Source: Archivesica marissinica (lineage: Eukaryota; Mollusca; Bivalvia; Venerida; Vesicomyidae). Taken from it: a DNA stretch of 64,000 bases. Below the pieces are notes generated by a model. That model had not been told where the DNA came from. It searched no databases and saw only the letters and a program-made list of their open reading frames with translations. Within the stretch, counting starts at the first letter, position 1. The number at the start of each line of letters is the position of its first letter. Where the stretch lies: NCBI GenBank assembly GCA_014843695.1, contig CM026397.1, forward strand, positions 43,258,780 through 43,322,779, read 5' to 3'. The position numbers were made by a program, and so were the translations under genes. Positions 28,485-43,400 of this stretch are shown here, in pieces.

Positions 28485-31400
28485 GTATGTACCTGTAGAA
28501 ATCTGTTTGTTGACGTTAGCGTCGACAGTTAACTCAAGTTCAGCCGAGTGCAAGACTCAAATCAAATCACTTGAGCTCGAGTTTGATGTTTTAGAAAAGA
28601 TTTATAACAGTGAGACCAGTATAATGTCAGGTTTATATTCATGACTAACTACCATCTGTTTGTTAGTGATCCGGTTTTGATCTGGTACAGCTGTTTATGA
28701 GAGAAACATATCCTTTGTTGGCCATTGTGGTATGATAAACTGATAAACCAGGTCCACCGAACCTCCATTATTAAACTGATTAGTTTTTTCTAATCTCTTT
28801 AGGGTAAAATTTCAAACCGAAGCCTCTTGTTGGTGCTATCCTTTAGACAAGTAAACAAACAAGAGAAATATCTGGAATGGAACAATATGCTAACCCGTAA
28901 TCAACCTAGTAACTTGAGGATGAAATAAAAAATCTTTAACAGATCTCAGGTCGTTATGATGAATATTCCTATGATCTAAGAGTTAAGAAATGATAGTTTC
29001 ATTGTAGTATGACTATAGTATGACTGTTAAACCTACCGAATATGTGCTGTACTGTATATATTTACTGCATTTTGTACATCACAAACAGCGCAAAAGGGTA
29101 AGGACATCTGTTAGAAATGTCTGTATAATTTCCTTAAATTATACATGCTATTGTTTGGTAAATTGTTGTTCAAGCACAGTGGATTTACACATGGAATACA
29201 ATTAATTAACAATTGAATGTTCTTGTTCTGCGTCTCATCGAGGTATGAAATGTTATTTACACCTAATTTTCATAAAATACGAACGAACATTCAATTGTTA
29301 TAATTACACCTAATATTATACAAAGTAAGTTTGTCTTTTTGATTGGTCACACCATACAAAAAGTAGTTTGTTGTGAATTTTAATGGGAATAGAATAATTC
29401 TTCAATTCATTGGGTTATGAACGGTGATCACATGGGCTGAATCAGCCAATTAGAATCACGATATTGCAAGAAGTTATAATTAATTTGTTGTTATTGAATT
29501 GCTAGAGAAAAGAATGAATGTTGCATACATTTTTCAGCTCCATATCGTAAAAAACCGGCAATCAAATATTCCAAAGAAAAGGCAAGAAATAACCTGCAGA
29601 ATTGTAACGATTGCTGCCGATATCTATAACCCTCTTTTTTGCGATTTACCTTCTTGCTATTTTTGTTTACTACGTATTGCAACCGGAAACCACGTCATGA
29701 GCGGTAAAGTATAATTGATTTACGAATTCCATCCACATATTCCGGATTAGGATTCGACCTGGTTTTTAACCCACGAAAACTGTTGCAATATAGAAATAGA
29801 TATATTTCGACGACATAAATTATAATAATTAAACGGTTAAACCCAGGCAGGGATTGTGGCACATTTAGATCCACTTTGCCTCTTGTCTCTCCTTCATCCA
29901 TTGGAGCCTCTCTGGATTATTGTGCAATAGATCTGGTGTCCACCTCGTAACACAGGCAGGGGTTGTGACACATTTAGATCCACTTTGCCTCTTGTCTCTC
30001 CCTCATCCATTGGAGCCTCTGGATTGTGGTGCAATAGATCTGGTGCCCACCTCGTAACCCAGGCAGGGGTTGTGCCACATTTAGATCCACTTTTCCTCTT
30101 GTCTCTCCTTCATCCATTGGAGCCTCTCTGGATTATTGTGCAATAGATCTGGTGCCCACCTCGTAACCCAGGCAGGGGTTGTGCCACATTTAGATCCACT
30201 TTGCCTCTTGTCTCTCCTTCATCCATTGGAGCCTCTCTGGATTATTGTGCAATAGATCTGGTGCCCACCTCGTAACCCAGGCAGGGGTTGTGGCACATAT
30301 AGATCCACTTTGCCTCTTGTCTCTCCTTCATCCATTGGAGCCCCTCTGGATTATTGTGCAATAGATCTGGTGCCCACCTCGTAACCCAGGCAGGGGTTGT
30401 GGCACATTTAGATCCACTTTGCCTCTTGTCTCTCCTTCATCCATTGGAGCCTCTCTGGATTGTGGTGCAATAGATCTGGTGCCCACCTTGTAACCTAGGC
30501 AGGGGTTGTGCCACATTTAGATCCACTTTGCCTCCTTACTCTCCCTCATGGCAATGGATTCCATTAGCAACGAGGTATCGAGAACAATTATACTCTCATA
30601 CAGTACCCGCTGACCAGATACTCTCATACAGTACCAGCTGACCAGATACTCTCATACAGTACCCGCTGACCAGATACTCTCATACAGTACCAGCTGACCA
30701 GATACTCTCATACAGTATCCACTGACCAGGTACTCTCATACAGTACCCGCTGACCAGATACTCTCATACAGTATCCGCTGACCAGATACTCTCACACAGT
30801 ACCCGCTGACCAGATACTCTCATACAGTACCCGCTGACCAGGTACTCTCATACAGTATCCGCTGACCAGATACTCTCATACAGTACCCGCTGACCAGATA
30901 CTCTCATACAGTATCCACTGACCAGGTACTCTCATACAGTACCCGCTGACCAGATACTCTCATACAGTATCCACTGACCAGGTACTCTCATACAGTACCC
31001 GCTGACCAGATACTCTCATACAGTACTAGCTGACCAGATACTCTCATACAGTACCTGCTGACCAGATACTCTCATACAGTATCCACTGACCAGGTACTCT
31101 CATACAGTACCAGCTGACCAGATACTCTCATACAGTACCAGCTGACCAGATACTCTCATACAGTACCCGCTGACCAGATACTCTCATACAGTACCCACTG
31201 ACCAGATACTCTCATACAGTACCCGCTGACCAGATACTCTCATACAGTACCTGCTGACCAGATACTCTCATACAGTACCCGCTGACCAGATACTCTCATA
31301 CAGTACCTGCTGACCAGATACTCTCATACAGTACCAGCTGACCAGATACTCTCATACAGTACCCGCTGACCAGGTACTCTCATACAGTATCCACTGACCA

Positions 31401-34400
31401 GATACTCTCATACAGTACCCGCTGACCAGATACTCTCATACAGTACCTGCTGACCAGATACTCTCATACAGTACCAGCTGACCAGATACTCTCATACAGT
31501 ATCCACTGACCAGGTACTCTCATACAGTACCCGCTGACCAGATACTCTCATACAGTATCCGCTGACCAGATACTCTCACACAGTACCCGCTGACCAGATA
31601 CTCTCATACAGTACCCGCTGACCAGGTACTCTCATACAGTATCCGCTGACCAGATACTCTCATACAGTACCCGCTGACCAGATACTCTCATACAGTATCC
31701 ACTGACCAGGTACTCTCATACAGTACCCGCTGACCAGATACTCTCATACAGTATCCACTGACCAGGTACTCTCATACAGTACCCGCTGACCAGATACTCT
31801 CATACAGTACTAGCTGACCAGATACTCTCATACAGTACCCGCTGACCAGATACTCTCATACAGTATCCACTGACCAGGTACTCTCATACAGTACCAGCTG
31901 ACCAGATACTCTCATACTGTACCAGCTGACCAGATACTCTCATACAGTACCCACTGACCAGATACTCTCATACAGTACCCGCTGACCAGATACTCTCATA
32001 CAGTACCTGCTGACCAGATACTCTCATACAGTACCCGCTGACCAGATACTCTCATACAGTACCTGCTGACCAGATACTCTCATACAGTACCAGCTGACCA
32101 GATACTCTCATACAGTACCCGCTGACCAGGTACTGTCATACAGTATCCACTGACCAGATACTCTCATACAGTACCCGCTGACCAGATACTCTCATACAGT
32201 ACCTGCTGACCAGATACTCGCATACAGTACCCACTGACCAGATACTCTCATACAGTACCTGCTGACCAGATACTCTCATACAGTATCCGCTGACCAGATA
32301 CTCTCATACAGTACCCACTGACCAGATACTCTCATACAGTACCTGCTGACCAGATACTCTCATACAGTACCCGCTGACCAGATACTCTCATACAGTACCT
32401 GCTGACCAGATACTCTCATACAGTACCTGCTGACCAGATACTCTCATACAGTACCCGCTGACCAGATACTCTCATACAGTACCAGCTGACCAGATACTCT
32501 CATACAGTACCTGCTGACCAGATACTCTCATACAGTACCTGCTGACCAGATACTCTCATACAGTACCCGCTGACCAGATACTCTCATACAGTACCAGCTG
32601 ACCAGATACTCTCACACAGTACCCGCTGACCAGATACTCTCATCCAGTACCCGCTGACCAGATACTCTCACACAGTACCCGCTGACCAGATACTCTCATA
32701 CAGTACCCGCTGACCAGGTACTCTCATACAGTACCCGCTGACCAGATACTCTCATACAGTACCCGCTGACCAGATACTCTCATACAGTACCCGCTGACCA
32801 GATACTCTCATACAGTACCCGCTGACCAGATACTCTCATACAGTACCCGCTGACCAGATACTCTCATACAGTACCCGCTGACCAGATACCCTCATACAGT
32901 ATCCGCTGACCAGGTACTCTCATACAGTACCCGCTGACCAGATACTCTCATACAGTACCTGCTGATCAGATACTCGCATACAGTACCTGCTGACCAGATA
33001 CTCTAATACAGTACCAGCTGACGAGATACTCTCATACAGTACCCGCTGACCAGATACTCTCACACAGTACCAGCTGACCAGATACTCTCGCACAGTACCA
33101 GCTGACCAGATACTCTCGTACAGTATCCACTGACCAGATACTCTCATACAGTACCTGCTGACCAGATACTCTCATACAGTACCTGCTGACCAGATACTCT
33201 CATACAGTACCCGCTGACCAGATACTCTCATACAGTACCTGCTGACCAGATACTCTCATACAGTACCTGCTGACCAGATACTCTCATACAGTACCCGCTG
33301 ACCAGATACTCTCATACAGTACCCGCTGACCAGATACTCTCATACAGTACCCGCTGACCAGATACTCTCATACAGTACCCGCTGACCAGGTACTCTCATA
33401 CAGTACCCGCTGACCAGATACTCTCATACAGTACCTGCTGATCAGATACTCTCATACAGTACCCGCTGACCAGATACTCTCATACAGTACCCGCTGACCA
33501 GATACTCTCATACAGTACCCGCTGACCAGATACTCTCATACAGTACCCGCTGACCAGATACTCTCGTACAGTACCCGCTGACCAGATACTCTCATACAGT
33601 ACCCGCTGACCAGATACTCTCATACAGTACCCGCTGACCAGATACTCTCATACAGTACCAGCTGACCAGATACTCTCATACAGTACCCGCTGACCAGGTA
33701 CTCTCATACAGTACCCGCTGACCAGATACTCTCATACAGTACCCGCTGACCAGGTACTCTCATACAGTACCCGCTGACCAGATACTCTCATACAGTACCC
33801 GCTGACCAGATACTCTCATACAGTACCCGCTGACCAGGTACTCTCATACAGTATCCACTGACACTAGAACTCCACATTGATTATACATGTTTATGAATTG
33901 TTGCCATGTCGATTATCAAAGTCAACTTCTTCAGCTCTAATGTCTTCATATTACAGCTGATATTCCACACAATATGTAATAAGTTGTTATCTAATATTAA
34001 AACAATAAAAGCATTGCAAATGTGTGAATTAATGAGTAAAATGTAACATAAACATTCAGTTAATTATTGCTGATACCGGTATATTATTTTTAGCCACAGT
34101 AACAAGATATCAAGTCATACATATAATATCCATATAATTTATGGACTACGTACCGTAATTTCCATGTTTTTATATGCTCGGTTTGGTACCTCGTATTAGG
34201 CCCAACCACTATTCACAATGGATATAATTAAATATGTAGTAAATATAGTTACTGTCAATATAGCATAGTAATTGCAGAGTTATGCAAGAATAGCATTCAT
34301 CAATTGAAACAGTAGGAGGATATTTGGTTGTTTCAGTGAATTATCGAATTATGTTTCACCGAATGAACATTAAAAGCATTATTATGACGAGTGTCACGAT

Positions 34401-37400
34401 GCACAAGTGATGATAGCTTTCTATGTTCATGAGTGAAATATTATTCGATTAAACAAACAAATCTTCGTTTTATTATACATTTTATGTTGATAGAAAACGA
34501 TGCAACTGTGAACTAATTGGTGCTAGAGTGTCGCATTTAGACCAAAACTTACGTCCTACATGACGTCACTGACCAGCTTGAATCTGAAAACGTTCGCGGT
34601 GACGACATTTCAACATGCAGCGGCTGCTAGGTAACACACATGCAACACATTTTATTTCACTGATAAATTTCTATATTTCCTTACACATATATGTGTAAAT
34701 TTTCTATAATCAGCATTTAGCGATGAATCAAGGAAACGACCATTATGCCGAGCGAGGCACGAAAACATTCAATGAAATACAGAAGTGTAAGCTCATCCAG
34801 ACCGACACGGTGGCATTCAATGTAAGTAGACAACATCTCTTATCTTGCTCATATCTGTTACAATATTTAAATATCTGTTGAGAGGTGGCCGAATTGTCAT
34901 TGAGTTCAAACACTTTGGCCCTCACCTCTGCAGGTTTGAATCCCACTGCGGGTGTAGAATTGTTTCAAGTTAGGAAGCTATCCAGCTAGCTTGCAGATAG
35001 TCGTTGATTCTACCCAGGTTATTTATATATTACATAATTTAAAAAGAAATTAACAATCACTTTCTGAGATGTATTTGTGAGGAAATCGGAGATATTTACA
35101 ACATCATGTATTTGTGAGGAAATCGGAGATATTTACAACATCATGTATTTGTGAGGAAATCGGTGATATTTACAACATCATGTATTTGTGAGGAAATCGG
35201 AGTTATTTACATCATGTATTTGTGAGGAAATCGGAGATATTTACAACATCATGTATTTGTGAGGAAATCGGAGATATTTACAACATCATGTATTTGTGAG
35301 GAAATCGGAGTTATTTACAACATCATGTATTTGTGAGGAAATCGGAGATATTTACAACATCATGTATTTGTGAGGAAATCGGAGATATTTACAACATCAT
35401 GTATTTGTGAGGAAATCGGAGATATTTACAACATCATGTATTTGTGAGGAAATCGGAGATATTTACAACATCATGTATTTGTGAGGAAATCGGAGATATT
35501 TACAACATCATGTATTTGTGAGGAAATCGGAGATATTTACAACATCATGTATTTGTGAGGAAATCGGAGATATTTACAACATCATGTATTTGTGAGGAAA
35601 TCGGAGATATTTACAACATCATGTATTTGTGAGGAAATCGGAGATATTTACAACATCATGTATTTGTGAGGAAATCGGAGATATTTACAACATCATGTAT
35701 TTGTGAGGAAATCGGAGATATTTACAACATCATGTATTTGTGAGGAAATCGGAGATATTTACAACATCATGTATTTGTGAGGAAATCGGAGTTATTTACA
35801 ACATCATGTATTTGTGAGGAAATCGGAGATATTTACAACATCATGTATTTGTGAGGAAATCGGAGATATTTACATCATGTATTTGTGAGGAAATCGGAGA
35901 TATTTACAACATCATGTATTTGTGAGGAAATCGGAGATATTTACAACATCATGTATTTGTGAGGAAATCGGAGATATTTACATCATGTATTTGTGAGGAA
36001 ATCGGAGATATTTACAACATCATGTATTTGTGAGGGAATCGGAGATATTTACAACATCATGTATTTGTGAGGAAATCGGAGATATTTACAACATCATGTA
36101 TTTGTGAGGAAATCGGAGATATTTACAACATCATGTATTTGTGAGGAAATCGGAGATATTTACAACATCATGTATTTGTGAGGAAATCGGAGATATTTAC
36201 AACATCATGTATTTGTGAGGAAATCGGAGGTATTTACAACATCATGTATTTGTGAGGAAATCGGAGATATTTACAACATCATGTATTTGTGAGGAAATCG
36301 GAGATATTTACAACATCATGTATTTGTGAGGAAATCAGAGATATTTACAACATCATGTATTTGTGAGGAAATCGGAGTTATTTACAACATCATGTATTTG
36401 TGAGGAAATCGGAGATATTTAGAACATCATGTATTTGTGAGGAAATCGGAGTTATTTACAACATCATGTATTTGTGAGGAAATCGGAGATATTTACATCA
36501 TGTATTTGTGAGGAAATCGGAGATATTTACAACATCATGTATTTGTGAGGGAATCAGAGATATTTACAACATCATGTATTTGTGAGGAAATCGGAGATAT
36601 TTACAACATCATGTATTTGTGAGGAAATCGGAGATATTTACATCATGTATTTGTGAGGAAATCGGAGATATTTACAACATCATGTATTTGTGAGGAAATC
36701 AGAGATATTTACAACATCATGTATTTGTGAGGAAATCGGAGATATTTACAACATCATGTATTTGTGAAGAAATCGGAGATATTTACAACATCGTGTATTT
36801 GTGAGGAAATCGGAGTTATTTACAACATCATGTATTTGTGAGGAAATCGGAGGTATTTACAACATCATGTATTTGTGAGGAAATCGGAGATATTTACAAC
36901 ATCATGTATTTGTGAGGAAATCGGAGTTATTTACAACATCATGTATTTGTGAGGAAATCGGAGATATTTACAACATCATGTATTTGTGAGGAAATCGGAG
37001 ATATTTACAACATCATGTATTTGTGAGGAAATCGGAGGTATTTACAACATCATGTATTTGTGAGGAAATCGGAGTTATTTACAACATCATGTATTTGTGA
37101 GGAAATCGGAGATATTTACAACATCATGTATTTGTGAGGAAATCGGAGTTATTTACAACATCATGTATTTGTGAGGAAATCGGAGATATTTACAACATCA
37201 TGTATTTGTGAGGAAATCGGAGATATTTACATCATGTATTTGTGAGGAAATCGGAGATATTTACAACATCATGTATTTGTGAGGAAATCGGAGATATTTA
37301 CATCATGTATTTGTGAGGAAATCGGAGATATTTACAACATCATGTATTTGTGAGGAAATCGGAGATATTTACAACATCATGTATTTGTGAGGAAATCGGA

Positions 37401-40400
37401 GATATTTACAACATCATGTATTTGTGAGGAAATCGGAGATATTTACAACATCATGTATTTGTGAGGAAATCGGAGGTATTTACAACATCATGTATTTGTG
37501 AGGAAATCGGAGATATTTACAACATCATGTATTTGTGAGGAAATCGGAGATATTTACAACATCATGTATTTGTGAGGAAATCGGAGATATTTACATCATG
37601 TATTTGTGAGGAAATCGGAGGTATTTACAACATCATGTATTTGTGAGGAAATCGGAGATATTTACAACATCATGTATTTGTGAGGAAATCGGAGATATTT
37701 ACAACATCATGTATTTGTGAGGAAATCGGAGATATTTACAACATCATGTATTTGTGAGGAAATCGGAGGTATTTACAACATCATGTATTTGTGAGGAAAT
37801 CGGAGATATTTACAACATCATGTATTTGTGAGGAAATCGGAGATATTTACATCATGTATTTGTGAGGAAATCAGAGATATTTACAACATCATGTATTTGT
37901 GAGGAAATCGGAGATATTTACAACATCATGTATTTGTGAGGAAATCGGAGATATTTACAACATCATGTATTTGTGAGGAAATCGGAGATATTTACAACAT
38001 CATGTATTTGTGAGGAAATCGGAGATATTTACAACATCATGTATTTGTGAGGAAATCGGAGATATTTACAACATCATGTATTTGTGAGGAAATCGGAGAT
38101 ATTTACAACATCATGTATTTGTGAGGAAATCGGAGATATTTACATCATGTATTTGTGAGGAAATCGGAGATATTTACAACATCATGTATTTGTGAGGAAA
38201 TCGGAGATATTTACAACATCATGTATTTGTGAGGAAATCGGAGATATTTACAACATCATGTATTTGTGAGGAAATCGGAGATATTTACAACATCATGTAT
38301 TTGTGAGGAAATCGGAGATATTTACAACATCATGTATTTGTGAGGAAATCGGAGATATTTACAACATCATGTATTTGTGAGGAAATCGGAGATATTTACA
38401 ACATCATGTATTTGTGAGGAAATCGGAGATATTTACAACATCATGTATTTGTGAGGAAATCGGAGATATTTACAACATCATGTATTTGTGAGGAAATCGG
38501 AGATATTTACAACATCATGTATTTGTGAGGAAATCGGAGATATTTACAACATCATGTATTTGTGAGGAAATCGGAGATATTTACAACATCATGTATTTGT
38601 GAGGAAATCGGAGATATTTACAACATCATGTATTTGTGAGGAAATCGGAGATATTTACAACATCATGTATTTGTGAGGAAATCGGAGATATTTACAACAT
38701 CATGTATTTGTGAGGAAATCGGAGATATTTACAACATCATGTATTTGTGAGGAAATCGGAGTATTTACAACATCATGTATTTGTGAGGAAATCGGAGATA
38801 TTTACAACATCATGTATTTGTGAGGAAATCGGAGATATTTACAACATCATGTATTTGTGAGGAAATCGGAGATATTTACAACATCATGTATTTGTGAGGA
38901 AATCGGAGATATTTACAACATCATGTATTTGTGAGGAAATCGGAGATATTTACATCATGTATTTGTGAGGAAATCGGAGATATTTACAACATCATGTATT
39001 TGTGAGGAAATCGGAGATATTTACATCATGTATTTGTGAGGAAATCGGAGATATTTACAACATCATGTATTTGTGAGGAAATCGGAGATATTTACAACAT
39101 CATGTATTTGTGAGGAAATCGGAGATATTTACAACATCATGTATTTGTGAGGAAATCGGAGATATTTACAACATCATGTATTTGTGAGGAAATCGGAGAT
39201 ATTTACAACATCATGTATTTGTGAGGAAATCGGAGATATTTACAACATCATGTATTTGTGAGGAAATCGGAGATATTTACAACATCATGTATTTGTGAGG
39301 AAATCGGAGATATTTACAACATCATGTATTTGTGAGGAAATCGGAGATATTTACAACATCATGTATTTGTGAGGAAATCGGAGATATTTACAACATCATG
39401 TATTTGTGAGGAAATCGGAGATATTTACAACATCATGTATTTGTGAGGAAATCGGAGATATTTACAACATCATGTATTTGTGAGGAAATCGGAGTTATTT
39501 ACAACATCATGTATTTGTGAGGAAATCGGAGATATTTACAACATCATGCCACTATCTAAGAATACATAGGACAATCATGTTTGCTAGTTAGCTGCCATCT
39601 TGGAATTGGAAGAACAGTAGTGTTTGTCTGGTTGAAGTATATACGTCACTCTGATCAAACGAGTCTGCATTGTGAGGTTGTTTAGTTAACCTATACGACT
39701 AACTTTGTTTATGTATTGATTTACTATTAGTATGGTGTGATAGTAAATGCAATAAATATATTGAATGTAGAGGACACTTGGCCGAGTGAACAACGTTCTG
39801 CCTTAAATTCCTTAATCTGCTTCCTATTCTATCTTTAGCCCAGTATTTGACTTATATTATACATGTATTATGCATGTATTTGACTTATATTATACATGTA
39901 TTTGACTTATATTATACATATATTTGACTTATATTATACATGTATTTGACTTATATTATACATGTATTTGACTTATATTATACATATATTTGACTTATAT
40001 TATACATGTATTTGACTTATATTATACATATATTTGACTTATATTATACATGTATTTGACTTATATTATACATATATTTGACTTATATTATACATGTATT
40101 TGACTTATATTATACATGTATTTGACTTATATTATACATATATTTGACTTATATTATACATGTATTTGACCTATATTATACATGTATTTGACTTATATTA
40201 TACATGTATTTGACTTATATTATACATATATTTGACTTATATTATACATGTATTTGACTTATATTATACATATATTTGACTTATATTATGCATGTATTTG
40301 ACTTATATTATGCATGTATTTGACTTATATTATACATATATTTGACTTATATTATACATGTATTTGACCTATATTATACATGTATTTGACTTATATTATA

Positions 40401-43400
40401 CATGTATTTGACCTATATTATACATGTATTTGACTTATATTATACATGTATTTGACTTATATTATACATATATTTGACTTATATTATACATGTATTTGAC
40501 CTATATTATACATGTATTTGACTTATATTATACATGTATTTGACTTATATTATACATGTATTTGACTTATATTATACATGTATTTGACCTATATTATACA
40601 TATATTTGACCTATATTATACATGTATTTGACCTATATTATACATGTATTTGACTTATATTATACATGTATTTGACTTATATTATACATATATTTGACTT
40701 ATATTATACATGTATTTGACTTATATTATACATGTATTTGACTTATATTATACATGTATTATGCATGTATTTGACTTATATTATGCATGTATTTGACTTA
40801 TATTATACATGTATTTGACTTATATTATACATGTATTTGACTTATATTATGCATGTATTTGACTTATATTATGCATGTATTTGACTTATATTATGCATGT
40901 ATTTGACTTGTATTATATTTGCATTTCCAATGATGGCGACTATTTGAATATTTGCATACGATGCCAATTAATGTATATGTGGATATCTTCGCGCATCGAA
41001 ATACTCGTGAATGTGAAATTTCTGACGTTTTGCGGGCGGAATTGTTCGAGTTCAGACTATTTCTTGCTATATTGTAATATTTGCGCACTGTGAAAGTCGC
41101 TATGCCGCCATTGTCATATATTGGGAAATTAGTGAAAGAAAATACATGTATATAGATTTAGAAAATCAGGCAATTAATTTATTGCTGGGTAAAACATAAT
41201 AATTTCATTAAGTTCTCTCTGGTAATGTACAGTCGTGAAAAATCATACATCCTCTTTCTATAACAAGTACTCCGTAGTACAGGTATAAACAGTCGTGCGA
41301 TATCTCTCCTGCCACAGCGTTTCTCCGTAGTACAGGTATAAACAGTCGTGCGATATCTCCTGCCACAGCGTTTCTCCGTAGTACAGGTATAAACAGTCGT
41401 GCGATATCTCCTGCTACAGCGTTTCTCCGTAGTACAGGTATAAACAGTCGTGTGATATCTCTCCTGCTACAGCGTTTCTCCGTAGTACAGGTATAAACAG
41501 TCGTATGATATCTCTCCTGCCACAGCGTTTCTCCGTAGTACAGGTATAAACAGTCGTGCGATATCTCTCCTGCCACAGCGTTTCTCCGTAGTACAGGTAT
41601 AAACAGTCGTATGATATCTCTCCTGCTACAGCGTTTCTCCGTAGTACAGGTATAAACAGTCGTGTAATATCTCTCCTGCCACACAGTGTTTCTCCGTAGT
41701 ACAGGTATAAACAGTCGTGCGATATCTCTCCTGCCAAAGAGTTTCTCCGTAGTACAGGTATAAACAGTTGTGCGATATCTCTCCTGCCACAGCGTTTCTC
41801 CGTAGTACAGGTATAAACAGTTGTGCGATATCTCTCCTGCCACAGTGTTTCTCCGTAGTACAGGTATAAACAGTCGTGCGATATCTCCTGCCACAGCGTT
41901 TCTCCGTAGTACAGGTATAAACAGTCGTGCGATATCTCCTGCTACAGCGTTTCTCCGTAGTACAGGTATAAACAGTCGTGTGATATCTCTCCTGCTACAG
42001 CGTTTCTCCGTAGTACAGGTATAAACAGTCGTATGATATCTCTCCTGCCACAGCGTTTCTCCGTAGTACAGGTATAAACAGTCGTGCGATATCTCTCCTG
42101 CCACAGCGTTTCTCCGTAGTACAGGTATAAACAGTCGTATGATATCTCTCCTGCTACAGCGCTTCTCCGTAGTACAGGTATAAACAGTCGTGTGATATCT
42201 CTCCTGCCACACACACAGTGTTTCTCCGTAGTACAGGTATAAACAGTCGTGCGATATCTCTCCTGCCACAGCGTTTCTCCGTAGTACAGGTATAAACAGT
42301 CGTGCGATATCTCTCCTACCACAGCGTTTCTCCGTAGTACAGGTATAAACAGTCGTGCGATATCTCTCCTGCCACAGCGTTTCTCCGTAGTACAGGTATA
42401 AACAGTCTGATATCTCTCCTGTTACAGCGTTTCTCCGTAGTACAGGTATAAACAGTCGTATGATATCTCTCCTGCCACAGCGTTTCTCCGTAGTACAGGT
42501 ATAAACAGTTGTATGATATCTCTCCTGCCAGCGTTTCTCCGTAGTACAGGTATAAACAGTAGTGCGATATCTCTCCTACCACAGCGTTTCTCCGTAGTAC
42601 AGGTATAAACAGTCGTGCGATATCTCTCCTGCCACAGCGTTTCTCCGTAGTACAGGTATAAACAGTCGTGCGATATCTCTCCTGCCACAGCGTTTCTCCA
42701 TAGTACAGGTATAAACAGTCTGATATCTCTCCTGCCACAGCGTTTCTCCATAGTACAGGTATAAACAGTCGTGCGATATCTCTCCTGCCTCAGCGTTTCT
42801 CCGTAGTACAGGTATAAACAGTCGTGTGATATCTCTCCTGCCACACACAGTGTTTCTCCGTAGTACAGGTATAAACAGTCTGATATCTCTCCTGCTACAG
42901 CGTTTCTCCGTAGTACAGGTATAAACAGTCGTGTGATATCTCTGCTGCCAGCGTTTCTCCGTAGTACAGGTATAAACAGTCGTATGATATCTCTCCTGCC
43001 ACAATGTTTCTCCGTAGTACAGGTATAAACAGTCGTGCGATATCTCTCCTGCCACAACGTTTCTCCGTAGTACAGGTATAAACAGTCGTGCGATATCTCT
43101 CCTGCCACAACGTTTCTCCATAGTACAGGTATAAACAGTCGTGTGATATCTCTCCTGCTACAGCGTTTCTCCGTAGTACAGGTATAAACAGTCGTGTGAT
43201 ATCTCTCCTGCTACAGCGTTTCTCCGTAGTACAGGTATAAACAGTCGTGTGATATCTCCTACCACAGCGTTTCTCCGTAGTACATGTATAAACAGTCCTG
43301 CGATATCTCTCCTGCCACAGCGTTTCTCCGTAGTACAGGTATAAACAGTCGTGTGATATCTCTCCTGCCACAGCGTTTCTCCGTAGTACAGGTATAAACA

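Larger units (their letters stand above)
28485..29840. other. Intron, non-array part
   Basis: This is AT-rich intronic DNA after exon A. It holds a half-copy of a palindromic repeat at about 28530-28607 and a 94-bp inverted-repeat element at 29207-29300, listed separately. Open frames of about 60-70 codons on both strands show no recognisable domain. Nothing else is supported. Confidence 0.6.
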
